From an uncultured Clostridium sp. (GTDB lineage Bacteria > Bacillota > Clostridia > TANB77 > CAG-508), in NCBI GenBank assembly GCA_948473335.1, contig CAOKXF010000011.1, positions 1-59,733 of the forward strand: a stretch of DNA of 59,733 nt, written 5' to 3'. Both the position numbers and the translations under genes were made by a program. Positions 18,294-28,598 of this stretch are shown piece by piece (the first letter of the stretch is position 1; every line of letters begins with the position of its first letter). The notes below the pieces were generated by a model. That model searched no databases, was not told the origin of the DNA, and worked only from the letters and a program-made list of their open reading frames with translations.

Positions 18294-18829
18294 ATCTGTT
18301 TTCTCTTTTCCTTTCCGTAGATAGATAAAACATTGATTTTAAGTAACCCTCTGATATACGCTCATACTCTCCTCATTAACACATTCTAGTTATTACCTAT
18401 CACTAAATTTTCGGTAGTGAAAACACTACAAATTGTTCAGTCCTTCGAAAAAAAATTTTTCCTACTATGACCTCTGCTGACTACTTGTGATAAATCTTTT
18501 TCAACCATATTTCTTACTATGTACTCCTCGTCGTTTCCTGAATACTCTATGTTCACAAGTCCTCACAGGGTAAGTCTCTTAACTTTCATTCTTTACTCGC
18601 TTGATTTACTGCACAAGGTTACGCATATCTTTTGGGCTTTGACTTGTTTTGTAGCCTTACCCTCTTATACAGCCTTAATATCAAGTTTTTGTACATCGAG
18701 CCAGAACTTTGATACACACTTCCTCCACTTCCACCTCACGATGGATAGCTTGTGTTTCTCTATGTGGTTGGCGATATGTACCTCTACTATGGACTTTCAC
18801 CAGTTAGTTAAGCGACATGCCTGTCGCAC

Positions 18830-18860
18830 AAAAATAAGAGTCCACAATCTCTTGCGACTC
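18830..18860 (-). terminator. Intrinsic terminator used as intron insertion target
   Basis: Minus strand hairpin GAGTC...GACTC (18838-18860) with inner CAA/TTG pairs and a GAGA loop, then TTATTTTT, immediately followed by the intron GTGCG start. It also would terminate the tRNA-like remnant upstream. Confidence 0.65.
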
Positions 18861-18872
18861 TAATAAAATTTG

Positions 18873-19001
18873 TGGTTGCGGGGGTAAGACTCGAATCCCC
18901 CAAGGGGACTTCCTCGCTTCGCTCACAGCGCCCACGTGCACTGCATAAGTTATCTGTAACTCACTTCGTTCACACAGCTAACTTAACCTTCGGGTTATGA
19001 G
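18873..19001 (-). pseudogene. tRNA-fMet-like 3'-half remnant interrupted by hairpin-rich sequence
   Basis: Two pieces of an initiator tRNA lie in order on the minus strand. CTCATAACCCGAAGGT (anticodon loop CAT and variable region, 18986-19001) differs by one base from the intact gene at 35136-35211. The T-loop, acceptor and CCA (TTCGAGTCT then CCCCGCAACCA, ending at 18873) match at 20 of 23 positions. Between them are about 90 bases with two imperfect hairpins (arms TAAGTTA/TAACTTA; GTGAGCGAAGCGAG). The 5' acceptor and D arm are missing, so it cannot be a working tRNA. Likely the scar of an integration or duplication at a tRNA-fMet gene. Confidence 0.5.
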
Positions 19002-19134
19002 TTTGATATCTTGACACCATTTTTGCTATTCAGAAAAAATCTATAAAATCCATATTATTTTCCGAGAGGATTTATTTTTTGAATTTATAATTATTGGAAG
19101 TTCTAAAATAAGCTATATGCAAAAAGTAGAAATG

Positions 19135-19164
19135 AAAAAAGCCAAGTAAATTCTTGGCTTTTTT
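19135..19164. terminator. Bidirectional intrinsic terminator
   Basis: Perfect 12-bp stem AAAAAAGCCAAG/CTTGGCTTTTTT with loop TAAATT, right after the stop of the decayed DUF262-HNH gene. It works as a terminator on either strand. Confidence 0.85.
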
Positions 19165-20369
19165 CTAATTATTATCAGATTTTCTTGAATTACAAGAAGG
19201 ACATAGAACTTGACCATTTTCAATTTCTGTTTTTCCACCTTTGCTCCATGGAATAATATGATTAGCTTCCCAATCATTCCATTCACGCTTTTTCCCACAT
19301 ATTTTACACATTCCATTATCTCTCCTATATATTACTTGACGTTGTGCTTCATCAAAATTTCTTTTTGAATCCTTAAGAGGTAAACTTTTAACTTTTTCAA
19401 GTAAATCTTTTTTTAAAACTTTATGTCCATATGTTAGAGATTCAAAAATATCAGAAGCATTTGAAATCCACCTTTGATATAACACTAATACTGGATTTTG
19501 TTCTTCAGCTTCTTTCATTTTATCCAACTTTCTATCACCTTCAAAACCAATAAACCAATCTGCTATTTCTCTTTCTCTATTTATAATATCATAGTTTGGC
19601 ATTAAATCCATAATTAATAGAAATAATGATATGACACTATATCTTTGCAATTCTGGTGTCTTGCTTGGAAACATACCATTTAAATAATCTAAAATTCTCT
19701 TTACATTTTTTGCCTGTTCACAATTCTCATCAAATTCAGTATTACTCCAATACATATCATTTCTTTATCTTTTATATTAGCTATATTTCCCTTTAATGAC
19801 AATAAACACATTTGTGCTGCAATTAAATCATATGTCAATCTAGTATCTTTAAAAGTTCCTTTAGAAAATAAATCATGACTTGAAATAATTTTAACAAAGT
19901 CTCTCATTTTACTTGGTATAGCATTTCTCTTTTCCTGTGCTTTCAGTGATGTTCCATTTTGAAATCTAAGAAACATTTCCATAATTTCATCATCAGTTTT
20001 ATCTAATATAACAAAGTCAAGATTATAAGTATAAATTATATCAGATATTTCGGGTTCAAGTTCACTATATCTTTTTCCAGCAATCTCGATATTATTAATA
20101 GCATCTGCATCTTTTGGTAATGCATATTCTCCATCATAAAAAAAACAAATTGCTCTAATTCTCTGTTGCCCATCTATAACGTCATATTTATTTTTATCAA
20201 CTTCATGAAGATATATTTTTGGAATATCATAATCATGTAAAATCGAATCTATTAATAATTGTTTCTGATTCTTTGTCCAAACAGATGGTCTTTGATACTC
20301 TGGGTTAGTATTAATTTATGTTCTTCTTTTATTTAATGATAATAGTGTCCATGTAGTTTTGTTTAACAT
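19165..20369 (-). pseudogene. DUF262-HNH nuclease gene, broken by a stop and a frameshift
   Basis: A second DUF262 protein, distinct from the intact one at 4800-6623. From an ATG at 20369 the frame gives MLNKTTWTLLSLNKRR, a TAA after 17 codons, then NPEYQRPSVWTKNQKQLL and the DUF262 core VIDGQQRIRAI. It runs to about 19755, where a one-base shift is needed to go on with MYWSNTEFDENCEQ. The C-terminal part ends in an HNH nuclease domain with CKICGK (Cys pair), NHIIPWSKGG and CPSCNSRK. With both lesions repaired it would be about 400 residues. Two independent lesions argue for true decay. Confidence 0.8.
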
Positions 20370-20497
20370 TTATTCATCTCTTTTTTTTAATTCTATTGTT
20401 ATTATATATTATTTATACAAAAAGTCAAAAATTGGAATTGATACTGAGGGCATAAACTTTCCATATCATATATTTTTTATAATTTTTACACATAATC

Positions 20498-20526
20498 TTG
20501 CCCAATTCTATCAATTACTGTATAAT
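20498..20526 (+). promoter_or_regulatory. Promoter of the Sau3AI-like nuclease gene
   Basis: -35 TTGCCC (20498-20503), 17-base spacer, -10 TATAAT (20521-20526), about 70 bases before the first start codon. The weak -35 would suit low or activated expression of a toxic nuclease. Confidence 0.6.
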
Positions 20527-20598
20527 ATGCCAAAAGGCAAAGGCAAAAAATAAATTTACATAAAGTTTATATCTTGTACAAACGAGCAAAATAAAAAT

Positions 20599-22011
20599 AT
20601 GGAAGGAATAATATTAAGTATGAATAATTTACCTTATAAAAGAAGTTCAAAAGAATCAATTGTAAAATATGCTCTTAATTTAAAAGAAAAAACATTTAAA
20701 GAAATTTTATTAAGTGACCCCAATATTACAGATGAAGATAGCTCTTCATTATATGAATATTATAATAATCCTAGGTCAAAAGGTTCCTTAGGTCAATTAA
20801 TAGAAAAACATTTCTTTTTTTATGATATAAATAGCAAATCAGAAGCAGATTTTAATGAAGTTGGAATTGAATTAAAAGTTACTCCTTATACTATAAAATC
20901 AAATGGAAGTTTAAGAGCTAAAGAAAGACTTGTACTTACAATAATTAACTATATGAAAGATTATGAAGAAGAAAATTTTCTAAAAAGTCATGTATATGAA
21001 AAATGTGCTTTAATGCTTTTAGTTTATTATTTATATGAGCCCAATAAAGAAAGATTGGATTATTTAATAAATTATATTAAATTATTTCAATTTCCAGAAG
21101 AAGATTTAGAAATAATAAAAAATGATTATAAAATAATTATTAATAAAATAAAAAATGGTAAAGCAGAAGAAATCTCTGAAGGAGATACAAACTATCTAGG
21201 TGCTTGTACTAAAGGCGCTAATGCAAATTCTTTAAGAGAGCAACCATTTAGTAATGAAAAGGCAATGCAAAGAGCTTTCTGCTTAAAAAATTCTTATATG
21301 TCTTATATTCTAAACCATTATATTATAAATAAAACTGAAGAATATGAGTCTGTTGTAAAGGATGCTAATATCTTAAAAGAAAAAACTTTAGAACAATATA
21401 TTATTAGTAAACTCGAACCTTATTATAATCAGGATATAGAATTTTTAAAGAATAAATTTAATATCCCATATCAAATTACTAACAAATCTTTTACATATTT
21501 ACTAGCTAAAGGAATGTTAGAAATAGTAAATGAAAAAATTGAAGAATTTGAAAAAGCTAATATAAAAATAAAAGCTATCAGGTTAAGAACTGATGGTATG
21601 CCAAAAGAGTCTATGTCTTTTCCTACTTTTAAATATACTGAAATTATAAAAGAAAACTGGTTAGATTCTGAACTTTACGAGACTTTTTCAACTACTAAAT
21701 ATTTATTTATTATATATCAATATGTAGATGAAAATACTTTAATTTTCAAAAAATCTATGTTCTGGAATGTACCTGAAAGGGATTTAAATACTGAAATAAA
21801 AAGAGTTTGGGAAGATACTATTCAAAGAATAAAAAATAATGAATACGATAATTTACCAAAAATATCTGAAAGTTCTATCTTACATGTTAGACCTCATGGG
21901 CAAAATTCTAATGACACTTATCCAACACCTGATGGTAAAAGGGCTACTAAAAAATGTTTTTGGTTAAATGCTAGCTATATAAAAAAACAAATAGAAGAAA
22001 GCGAAGATTAA
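20599..22011 (+). CDS. Sau3AI-family type II restriction endonuclease (MutH-like)
   Basis: 470 residues. The N-terminal MutH-like catalytic domain shows GSLGQLIEKHFF (62-73) and D84...E91-L-K93 in DFNEVGIELKV, the metal site of MutH/Sau3AI. The C-terminal half has the family pattern LGACTKGANANS...QPFSNEKAMQRAFCLKNSYMSYIL of the second, DNA-binding MutH-like domain. Sau3AI (489 residues) cuts GATC, so GATC is the expected site. Only gene on the plus strand in the island, converging on the helicase operon that encodes a C5-cytosine methyltransferase, its likely partner. Start is uncertain: the ATG at 20599 has a weak ribosome site, while the in-frame ATG at 20620 has GGAAGG upstream. Confidence 0.9.
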   Translation: MEGIILSMNNLPYKRSSKESIVKYALNLKEKTFKEILLSDPNITDEDSSSLYEYYNNPRSKGSLGQLIEKHFFFYDINSKSEADFNEVGIELKVTPYTIKSNGSLRAKERLVLTIINYMKDYEEENFLKSHVYEKCALMLLVYYLYEPNKERLDYLINYIKLFQFPEEDLEIIKNDYKIIINKIKNGKAEEISEGDTNYLGACTKGANANSLREQPFSNEKAMQRAFCLKNSYMSYILNHYIINKTEEYESVVKDANILKEKTLEQYIISKLEPYYNQDIEFLKNKFNIPYQITNKSFTYLLAKGMLEIVNEKIEEFEKANIKIKAIRLRTDGMPKESMSFPTFKYTEIIKENWLDSELYETFSTTKYLFIIYQYVDENTLIFKKSMFWNVPERDLNTEIKRVWEDTIQRIKNNEYDNLPKISESSILHVRPHGQNSNDTYPTPDGKRATKKCFWLNASYIKKQIEESED

Positions 22012-22024
22012 CCTTCGCTTTTAC
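22000..22024. terminator. Terminator between convergent nuclease and helicase genes
   Basis: Stem AGCGAAG/CTTCGCT (22000-22006, 22013-22019) with T-run. It overlaps the 3' end of the nuclease gene and can serve both strands. Confidence 0.6.
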
Positions 22025-24636
22025 TAATGCTTATCCATTATTAATTCTAAATCTTCTTTATCGTCAAAGTTCATTCTCGGTAAGTCTTCTCCTTCTATAG
22101 CTTCTTTCATTATCTTTTCTTTTTCTTTTAGCCTTAAATATATCTTCTCATCTATAGCATTATATCTGTCATTATCATTTTCTAACATCAAATAATAATA
22201 TTGTGTATATTGTTTTTCATCTAATCCTAATCTGTTTATTCTGTCTTTTGATTGCAACATATGTGTTAAATTAAAGCTATATTCGAAATAAATTGCATCA
22301 TGACATATCATATGCAATGATACTGATTCAGCTAGTGTATTAGGATTTGCAATTAAAACCTGAATATTTTTTTGTTTAAAATCTTCTATCGTTTTTTGCC
22401 TATCAGTATTAGAAATATCTCCATATATAATATTTGATGAAATATTTAATTTATCTAATTCTAACTTTATTTTTAGTAATGTATCAATAAATATTCCCCA
22501 AACTAGAACTTGCTTGTTTTCTCCAACTAATTTTTGAATTTCATCAATCCCCGCTTTAAACTTTGATGAAACGTCCAACATTTGTATATCCTTTATTATA
22601 TCACATTTTGTTATTTCTTCTTTATTCATACTTTGATATTTTTTATCTTCTTTCACATCAATAGTATTAGTTTCATCAATTATTTCTTCATCTATAATTA
22701 CGTTTTTGTAATCATCATAATTAATTTTTCTTAATAATAATTTTGGGTTGCATGATGCTTGCATAAGTCTAATATATAATGCCAAAATGTTATCCCTATA
22801 TTCAGAATATAAATACTTAAAAATCCTTTTTTCTATTTCATTCATATTTCTTTTTATTATCACATCTTCATTTGGTCCTGGAATGTTTAAATCTTTTTTT
22901 GTAATTCGACAATAAAAGGGATATATTTTTTTATTTATCTGTTCAATTTCCTTTATAGATGGATTTTTAAGCATATTTAATTTAAAATTAAACATATAAT
23001 CATATTCATCTGGATAAAGAATTTTTAAACAATTATAAATATCCTGATATCCATTAGGAATTGGCGTTCCTGTTAAAATAATTTTATACTTTACTTGTTT
23101 TGCAAGTTTTAATGCAACATTAGCTCTTATTCCATTAATTCCTTTTATTTTATGCTCCTCATCAAATACTAATAAAACACGTGTATTTAATATATCCATT
23201 AATGATTTTTCAACTGACTTTAGTGTTTCATAATTGACCAATATAAGATTCTTATTTCCACTAGAATTTTGCAATGCATAATTCTTTTTATTCGCATTGT
23301 TATACTTTTCATCTTGCAAATCTAAAACCTTTAATTGTTTTTTATTTCCAAAATTTTTCTCGAATTCTTCTTTCCAAGCAGAAAATGAATTTTTGGGTCC
23401 TATCATTACTATCTTATCTATTACATTTATATCTTTAGAATTTAGGTATGCATATGCACCATAGACAATAGATGTTTTTCCAGCACCAGGAACAGAAAAA
23501 TTAGCTGACTTCCACATATTTACTATATGAAAAGCATTCCACACTTGTGGTTCTTTTAACTTTCTTTCCATTTCTGTATCTAATATTTCCTTAAATTTTT
23601 CATATCTCTCTTCTAACCAATTTTCTCTATTTTTTATATCAATTCCTAAATTAAATCTTTCGTCTATCTGCATATCTTTATCTGATAAATATTTCTCTAA
23701 CTCATGCGAAATAATTATTTTAAAATATGCTTTTTCACTATATGCTTTAAAACTGTTTATTATCTTTTTTATATCTTGATAATTCACTTTTTTCTTTAAA
23801 TAAAATTCATTATTTTCAAAATTTAAATATCTATTCAAATATAATTGGAAATATAAATCTGATTTATTTATTTTGCCAAGTGGCAATCTATTAACAATTT
23901 TGAAATTTTCTTCTTCATCAATATCCAAAAAAACTGAATTCCAAATTTCTATTTCAAAATCAGATATTATTTTTTTATCTCTATTAAATTTAATAATCCT
24001 ATTTTTTACAATATCTGGTATATCCATTACATATATATTGGGCATCTCATTTTGCCATAATCTATCAAATAATTTTTCTGCATTTTCTATCTTATCTTTT
24101 TCAAATATATCATCATTCCAATTTACAGATATATCAAAAGATTCATAATTGCTCTCCATTGCTTCTACTGTTTCATTATTTGATCCCTTAAAATATATAA
24201 TATTACTGTAATTGTCTTCTATCAAACCATATTTATCATGAAAAATCCCCTGTTTCACAAGAGCAATCTTAATATCTACATATCCTCTTTCAATCAAATA
24301 TGCTAAATTAGACATTCTATATTCTTCTTGTGTAGATAATTCTTCTTCAAGAGATTTTAATAATTCTTTTTCAATTAATTCTCTATTTTTATATCCTTTT
24401 ACTATGATATTATATGTTTCTTCAGAAATATCTTTTGATATTATAAACTGCATTCTACCATTATTATTTATCAAATTGGATATTCCTCTACTATAATAAG
24501 ATAAAGATTTTGCAGAAAAATATGCACTTACTCTTTTATACTTAACAGCTTCACTTAAAGCTTTATTATAAAATTCATTAACTATATCATTTTCATATGT
24601 ATTATAATATGGATTAAATTTTACATTACTTAACAT
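22024..24636 (-). CDS. PLD-SNF2 fusion: phospholipase-D-like nuclease plus SF2 helicase
   Basis: 870 residues. The N-terminal PLD-like domain has one HxK motif (H133, K135 in FHDKYGLIE) and GSNNET (151-156), so it would form an active site as a dimer. A SNF2/RapA-type helicase follows: Walker A PGAGKTS (about 379-385), DEEH (about 494-497), TGTPIP motif III and a C-terminal SKDRINRLG motif VI. It probably couples DNA translocation to nicking or strand cleavage. Its ATG overlaps the ParB-like stop (TAATG), so the two are made together. The helicase-plus-PLD theme recalls DISARM and Mokosh, but here both lie in one chain and the DrmA/DrmB partners are absent. Confidence 0.85.
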   Translation of the reverse strand: MLSNVKFNPYYNTYENDIVNEFYNKALSEAVKYKRVSAYFSAKSLSYYSRGISNLINNNGRMQFIISKDISEETYNIIVKGYKNRELIEKELLKSLEEELSTQEEYRMSNLAYLIERGYVDIKIALVKQGIFHDKYGLIEDNYSNIIYFKGSNNETVEAMESNYESFDISVNWNDDIFEKDKIENAEKLFDRLWQNEMPNIYVMDIPDIVKNRIIKFNRDKKIISDFEIEIWNSVFLDIDEEENFKIVNRLPLGKINKSDLYFQLYLNRYLNFENNEFYLKKKVNYQDIKKIINSFKAYSEKAYFKIIISHELEKYLSDKDMQIDERFNLGIDIKNRENWLEERYEKFKEILDTEMERKLKEPQVWNAFHIVNMWKSANFSVPGAGKTSIVYGAYAYLNSKDINVIDKIVMIGPKNSFSAWKEEFEKNFGNKKQLKVLDLQDEKYNNANKKNYALQNSSGNKNLILVNYETLKSVEKSLMDILNTRVLLVFDEEHKIKGINGIRANVALKLAKQVKYKIILTGTPIPNGYQDIYNCLKILYPDEYDYMFNFKLNMLKNPSIKEIEQINKKIYPFYCRITKKDLNIPGPNEDVIIKRNMNEIEKRIFKYLYSEYRDNILALYIRLMQASCNPKLLLRKINYDDYKNVIIDEEIIDETNTIDVKEDKKYQSMNKEEITKCDIIKDIQMLDVSSKFKAGIDEIQKLVGENKQVLVWGIFIDTLLKIKLELDKLNISSNIIYGDISNTDRQKTIEDFKQKNIQVLIANPNTLAESVSLHMICHDAIYFEYSFNLTHMLQSKDRINRLGLDEKQYTQYYYLMLENDNDRYNAIDEKIYLRLKEKEKIMKEAIEGEDLPRMNFDDKEDLELIMDKH

Positions 24637-25997
24637 TACAATTTACTCTCTATTTCTTTTATTTTTTGTTTAATAATCTCAATATTATTATTAATTTCTT
24701 TCTTTTCATCTATAGACATTTTTGATATTGCATATGTATCAATCAAATAAATTTCATTTACTAACTTATTTATTTGATCAATTGGTTTTCTTCTACTTGA
24801 AGTATATTTTATGTCATCAACAAAGGAACTAACTAGGCTATCGCTTCTCTTTTGTGCTTCTTCATTCTCTGCTCTATATTTACGTAATTTTTCCATTTCT
24901 TTCTCTTTTTCTATTTCTATATCTTCAGCTATATTAAGATTTTTTTCAATATCTTCTGTTTCCCTCTTTTCACTAATATAATTTTTTTCTTCTATATTTT
25001 CATTATTATAAACAGGTTCATTGTTTGAATTGGCTATACTTGGTTCTTCTATCTTTATATCTGGTTCCATTATTTCTTTAGTATCATCTATAATAGGAAG
25101 TTGTTTCTCGAAAAATTCGTCAAACTTTTCCGAAAAAATGATTCTTTCAAGGTCATTTCTTATATATTTTCCCATATCTTCTTTTGGTGATATTTTTAAA
25201 TTATAAAATAATAATACTCTTACTTTTGCCCATTTTTCTTCATCATCTTTTAATTTATTTTTAATTCCTCTTATTTCTTGTAATGGTCCATCTAATTGCA
25301 TCGTTCTTGCTAAATAAAATTTATCTTTTTTATCTAAATAGTCAAGAAAATCTATCATCAGATTTGCTTTATCAATTCTAAGATTTACTTCTGACATCGT
25401 TAAGTTAGTACTATTAGCATACTCTTGTTTTGAAAACTCTCCTTTTATTACATATTCATATATTTCAACTAATTTTTCTATTGGATTGTAATCTAAAGGT
25501 TTATCCTCTCCTTGTTGCAGTTCTAGCTCTAGTCTTTTTATTTCTTTATCACTTAAACCGTCTAACACTATAGCCTCAAAATACGAATATTTTGCATTCT
25601 GTGTTTCTCTAAATAATTGTCTCAAACAAGTATATCTTCTATTTCCGTCAATTATTCTTCCATCTGATAATACAACACCTGCTTTCTGCTGTCCTATGTC
25701 CTTTATATTTCTTTTTGTTTTTTCATTCCTTTTTATATCAGAATTAAAAATAAATTTTTCTATAATATCATTTCTTTCATCAACAGATATATTTTCAATA
25801 TTTCCACTTATATCTTTATATTCACTCATATCGGTAGAAATTCTTCCATTTTTATCATTATAGTATAAATACTTTAAATCTATTCTATAAACATCTACAT
25901 CTTCATTTTTACCTGTATATCGTATTCTTTTTGTTGCTCCAGTCTTTGCTAACTTTCCTTCTCTAATTAATTGCTTTAAATCTTGCTTCTCATACAT
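24636..25997 (-). CDS. ParB/Srx-fold protein
   Basis: 453 residues. The N-terminal third shows the ParB-type nucleotide-binding motif DGRIIDGNRRYTCLRQLF (about 112-129) and an upstream region typical of ParB-like proteins in defence loci. The middle has a helical domain, and the C-terminus is a long charged coiled coil (about 335-453). ParB-fold proteins bind CTP or ATP, and some load as clamps on DNA. It starts 2 bases after the upstream frame and overlaps the helicase start by one base. The role is probably in target sensing or loading of the helicase; inference. Confidence 0.75.
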   Translation of the reverse strand: MYEKQDLKQLIREGKLAKTGATKRIRYTGKNEDVDVYRIDLKYLYYNDKNGRISTDMSEYKDISGNIENISVDERNDIIEKFIFNSDIKRNEKTKRNIKDIGQQKAGVVLSDGRIIDGNRRYTCLRQLFRETQNAKYSYFEAIVLDGLSDKEIKRLELELQQGEDKPLDYNPIEKLVEIYEYVIKGEFSKQEYANSTNLTMSEVNLRIDKANLMIDFLDYLDKKDKFYLARTMQLDGPLQEIRGIKNKLKDDEEKWAKVRVLLFYNLKISPKEDMGKYIRNDLERIIFSEKFDEFFEKQLPIIDDTKEIMEPDIKIEEPSIANSNNEPVYNNENIEEKNYISEKRETEDIEKNLNIAEDIEIEKEKEMEKLRKYRAENEEAQKRSDSLVSSFVDDIKYTSSRRKPIDQINKLVNEIYLIDTYAISKMSIDEKKEINNNIEIIKQKIKEIESKL

Positions 25998-25999
25998 TC

Positions 26000-28598
26000 T
26001 TAATATACCTCCTCATACCATTGTTCCTTATATAAATAAATCTTTTCTAGCTCCTTATCATAATATAAATTTTCTTCATAACATATTGTTAATAATTTCT
26101 GCCTATCTAACTGTATACCATATATTTTATTAAATATCTCAACTAATTTTTCTATATCATACCCTTTCTTCTTTTTTAATAAAGATATTACCATATCGTT
26201 CTGTTTAATATTTTGTTTATCTGAAAAAATCATTACTGCTTTATTTTGAAATTTTGTTGCTTGTATTAGATTAGAATTAATTAAAATTGATTCATAAAAT
26301 ATGTCATCAAATCCATATTTATATAAATCAGATAATTCTAAAATATTTTCTATAGAATATAATGTAAAAAACTCATTATCATTTACATTATTTCTTATTA
26401 ATTCAATAAAATCATTAATCATTTTTAGATTTATTCCAATTTCATATAATTTTTTCTTAGTAATAAATCTATTCATATCTATTTTTACAATTTCATATTC
26501 TGTTTCTAATTGTCTTAAAATTATGTTATATGTGCTAGTACAAAACTCATTATCAAATAAATAAAAATCATTTCTATTTATTTGATTTCGTACATAATTA
26601 TCTAGCGAATCATATTGATTATTTAAAATATAATTTCCTATTGAATGATAACCGTAATTTATTTAAATTACTATTATTTACATATTCTAAATAATTATCT
26701 TTAAAAAATAACTTTAATATATTATAAAATGATTCAATATTATATAATTCTTTTTTCATCTTCTCTTTTATTAGATTGATTTCTTCTTCATTAAGTTCTA
26801 GCATTTTAATATTTATTATTTCTGACACAATATAATTATCAAAATATTTTGTTAATATATTTCTTACATGTGCCTTCTTATGTCCATAATCTTTTTCAAT
26901 GATATTAAGAAATCCTATTATTCCTATTGGTTCGTATTTTTTTATTAATTCAAAAAAGAATTGCTTTACGTCAATGTCTCCTATAAAAAAGCTAGGCATG
27001 ACAGTAAATGTACAATTAGTCATTTTTCCATTAAATAGTCTTCTTAATAAATTATGTACTTCATACTCATCTTCTATATTTATACTTTTAAAGAAATCTT
27101 TATTTTCATTAAATAATTTTAAAGTAGAATAATAACCATCTGGCAATTTATTTAAAATTTCTCGCATAAACTCAATTTTTTCTTCTGAAATATTGATATA
27201 ATCAATATATTTATATTTCTTCCCTATTCCACATATCACATTATCTATTTTCGCTAGCCTGCCTTCTAAATATTTCTCATTTATAGGTGGTAATTCGAAC
27301 CTCTCAAAATCTATATTTAATTCTTTTAATATTTCTTCTAGAGTCTTTCTTCTATTTAAACTTTTTACATACACTCTTATTATTTCTGTATAATTTAATT
27401 TTACTTTACAATTATTATAAATTACCTCTTTATTCATGACTAACAATTTTTCATTTTTCTCTTCATTAAGATATTCTGGATAATCTTCTAGAAATTGTTC
27501 TACTGTTTTTTCTCCAAATTCATATTTATACTTTAAATACTCATATGTTTCTTCACTCTCTTCGAAAATGATTACAAATTCTTTTTTAGTAAAATTATAT
27601 TCTTCTACTATATCCTTATATATATCTTCTTGAAATATAACATCAAGTATATTTTTTTGCATAATTTGCCTAACTCTTTCTCTTGTAATTCCATATTTGT
27701 CTCCAATTTCCTGACAATTTTTCCCTTGAAGTTTCATTTCAATCATATCTTTTAATTTATCTTTTTTAACAAAAAAATTAATTTTTTTTAGTTGAAAGAA
27801 ATTATATCTATATAGATTATCTTTTTTATTAATTATTCCATTATCAAGCAAATTTTTTAATGCCTTGTCTATTTCTATATCTTCATAATCTTGAAATTCA
27901 TTACAAATGTTATCAATGCTAATATATCTATATTTTGTTTCTTGCTGTAAATATAAAGGCATGATTTTTTCTAATGGTTTTTTTATCTTATTTTTTATTC
28001 TATATCTTTCTAATACATTTTCTAGCTTACAAGCTGTAGGTTTAGATATCTCTAATTCTTTTATAATATTGTCGACATCAAAATTCAATAAGTTCTCTAT
28101 TTGAATATTTCTAGATATTATCTTATTAATAACAGATTGAGTTGCACCATAATCTCTTAATTTTATTATTTTTTCATACTCATAATTATTGTTTTCATCT
28201 TCCTTTTCTTTATCATCGCTATTATTAAAATATCCACATTTCCTTATTTTTGCTAAAGTATTATATTTTATGTTGTACTTTTCTTTTAAATATCTATCTG
28301 AATTTTTACATATTTCATCTATTGTCACTTTTATTCTTATTGAATTGATTATCGCAGCACTAATTCCATATTCATATAACTCATATATACTGTTATTATT
28401 AAAAACATCATTATGATTTTTATAAATTTTTTGTGCACTCAAATATGCTTTTCTGCATTTGTAGTCTTTGATTACTGCTTTTCCTACACATACATCTTTT
28501 ACTGTTATTTTATATTCTTTTAACTTATCTACATCCTTTATTTTATATCCATATTCACACAAATCATATAAAGAATTCAATTTTCTATATCCTTTCAA
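26000..28598 (-). pseudogene. Large sigma-region-4/HTH DNA-binding protein, split by a +1 frameshift
   Basis: The first frame (26619-28598, 659 residues) has repeated N-terminal units of the type LYxYGxxxxxI...ITVDEIC and a sigma-70 region-4-like HTH, QEIGDKYGITRERVRQIMQ (about 296-314). It ends in a TAA that looks accidental. The second frame (to 26000) has no start codon or ribosome site before MNRF, yet is open back into the end of the first (YGYHSIGNYILNNQYDS). One extra base near 26640-26660 joins them into about 866 residues. It is either a recent mutation, a sequence error or programmed frameshifting. The start is a TTG (28598, or a second one with AAAGGA) abutting the methyltransferase stop. 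It may regulate the operon or mark its DNA target. Confidence 0.65.

Larger units (their letters stand above)
16947..18829 (-). mobile_element. Group IIC intron
   Basis: About 1.88 kb intron. The 5' end on the minus strand is GTGCGACAGGCATGTCGC at 18829, followed by GGTGAAAGTCC, a normal bacterial group II 5' start and domain I. The 3' end shows domain V (17019 to about 16982, GAACCGCC...GGTGGCGTGAGAGG) and a domain VI hairpin, with the last intron base near 16947 (TCTAC). These closely resemble class C introns such as Oceanobacillus O.i.I1. The 5' exon ends in a hairpin plus T-run, exactly the terminator-type target class C introns use. It encodes a small reverse transcriptase without an endonuclease domain. 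Boundaries are good to a few bases. Confidence 0.88.
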
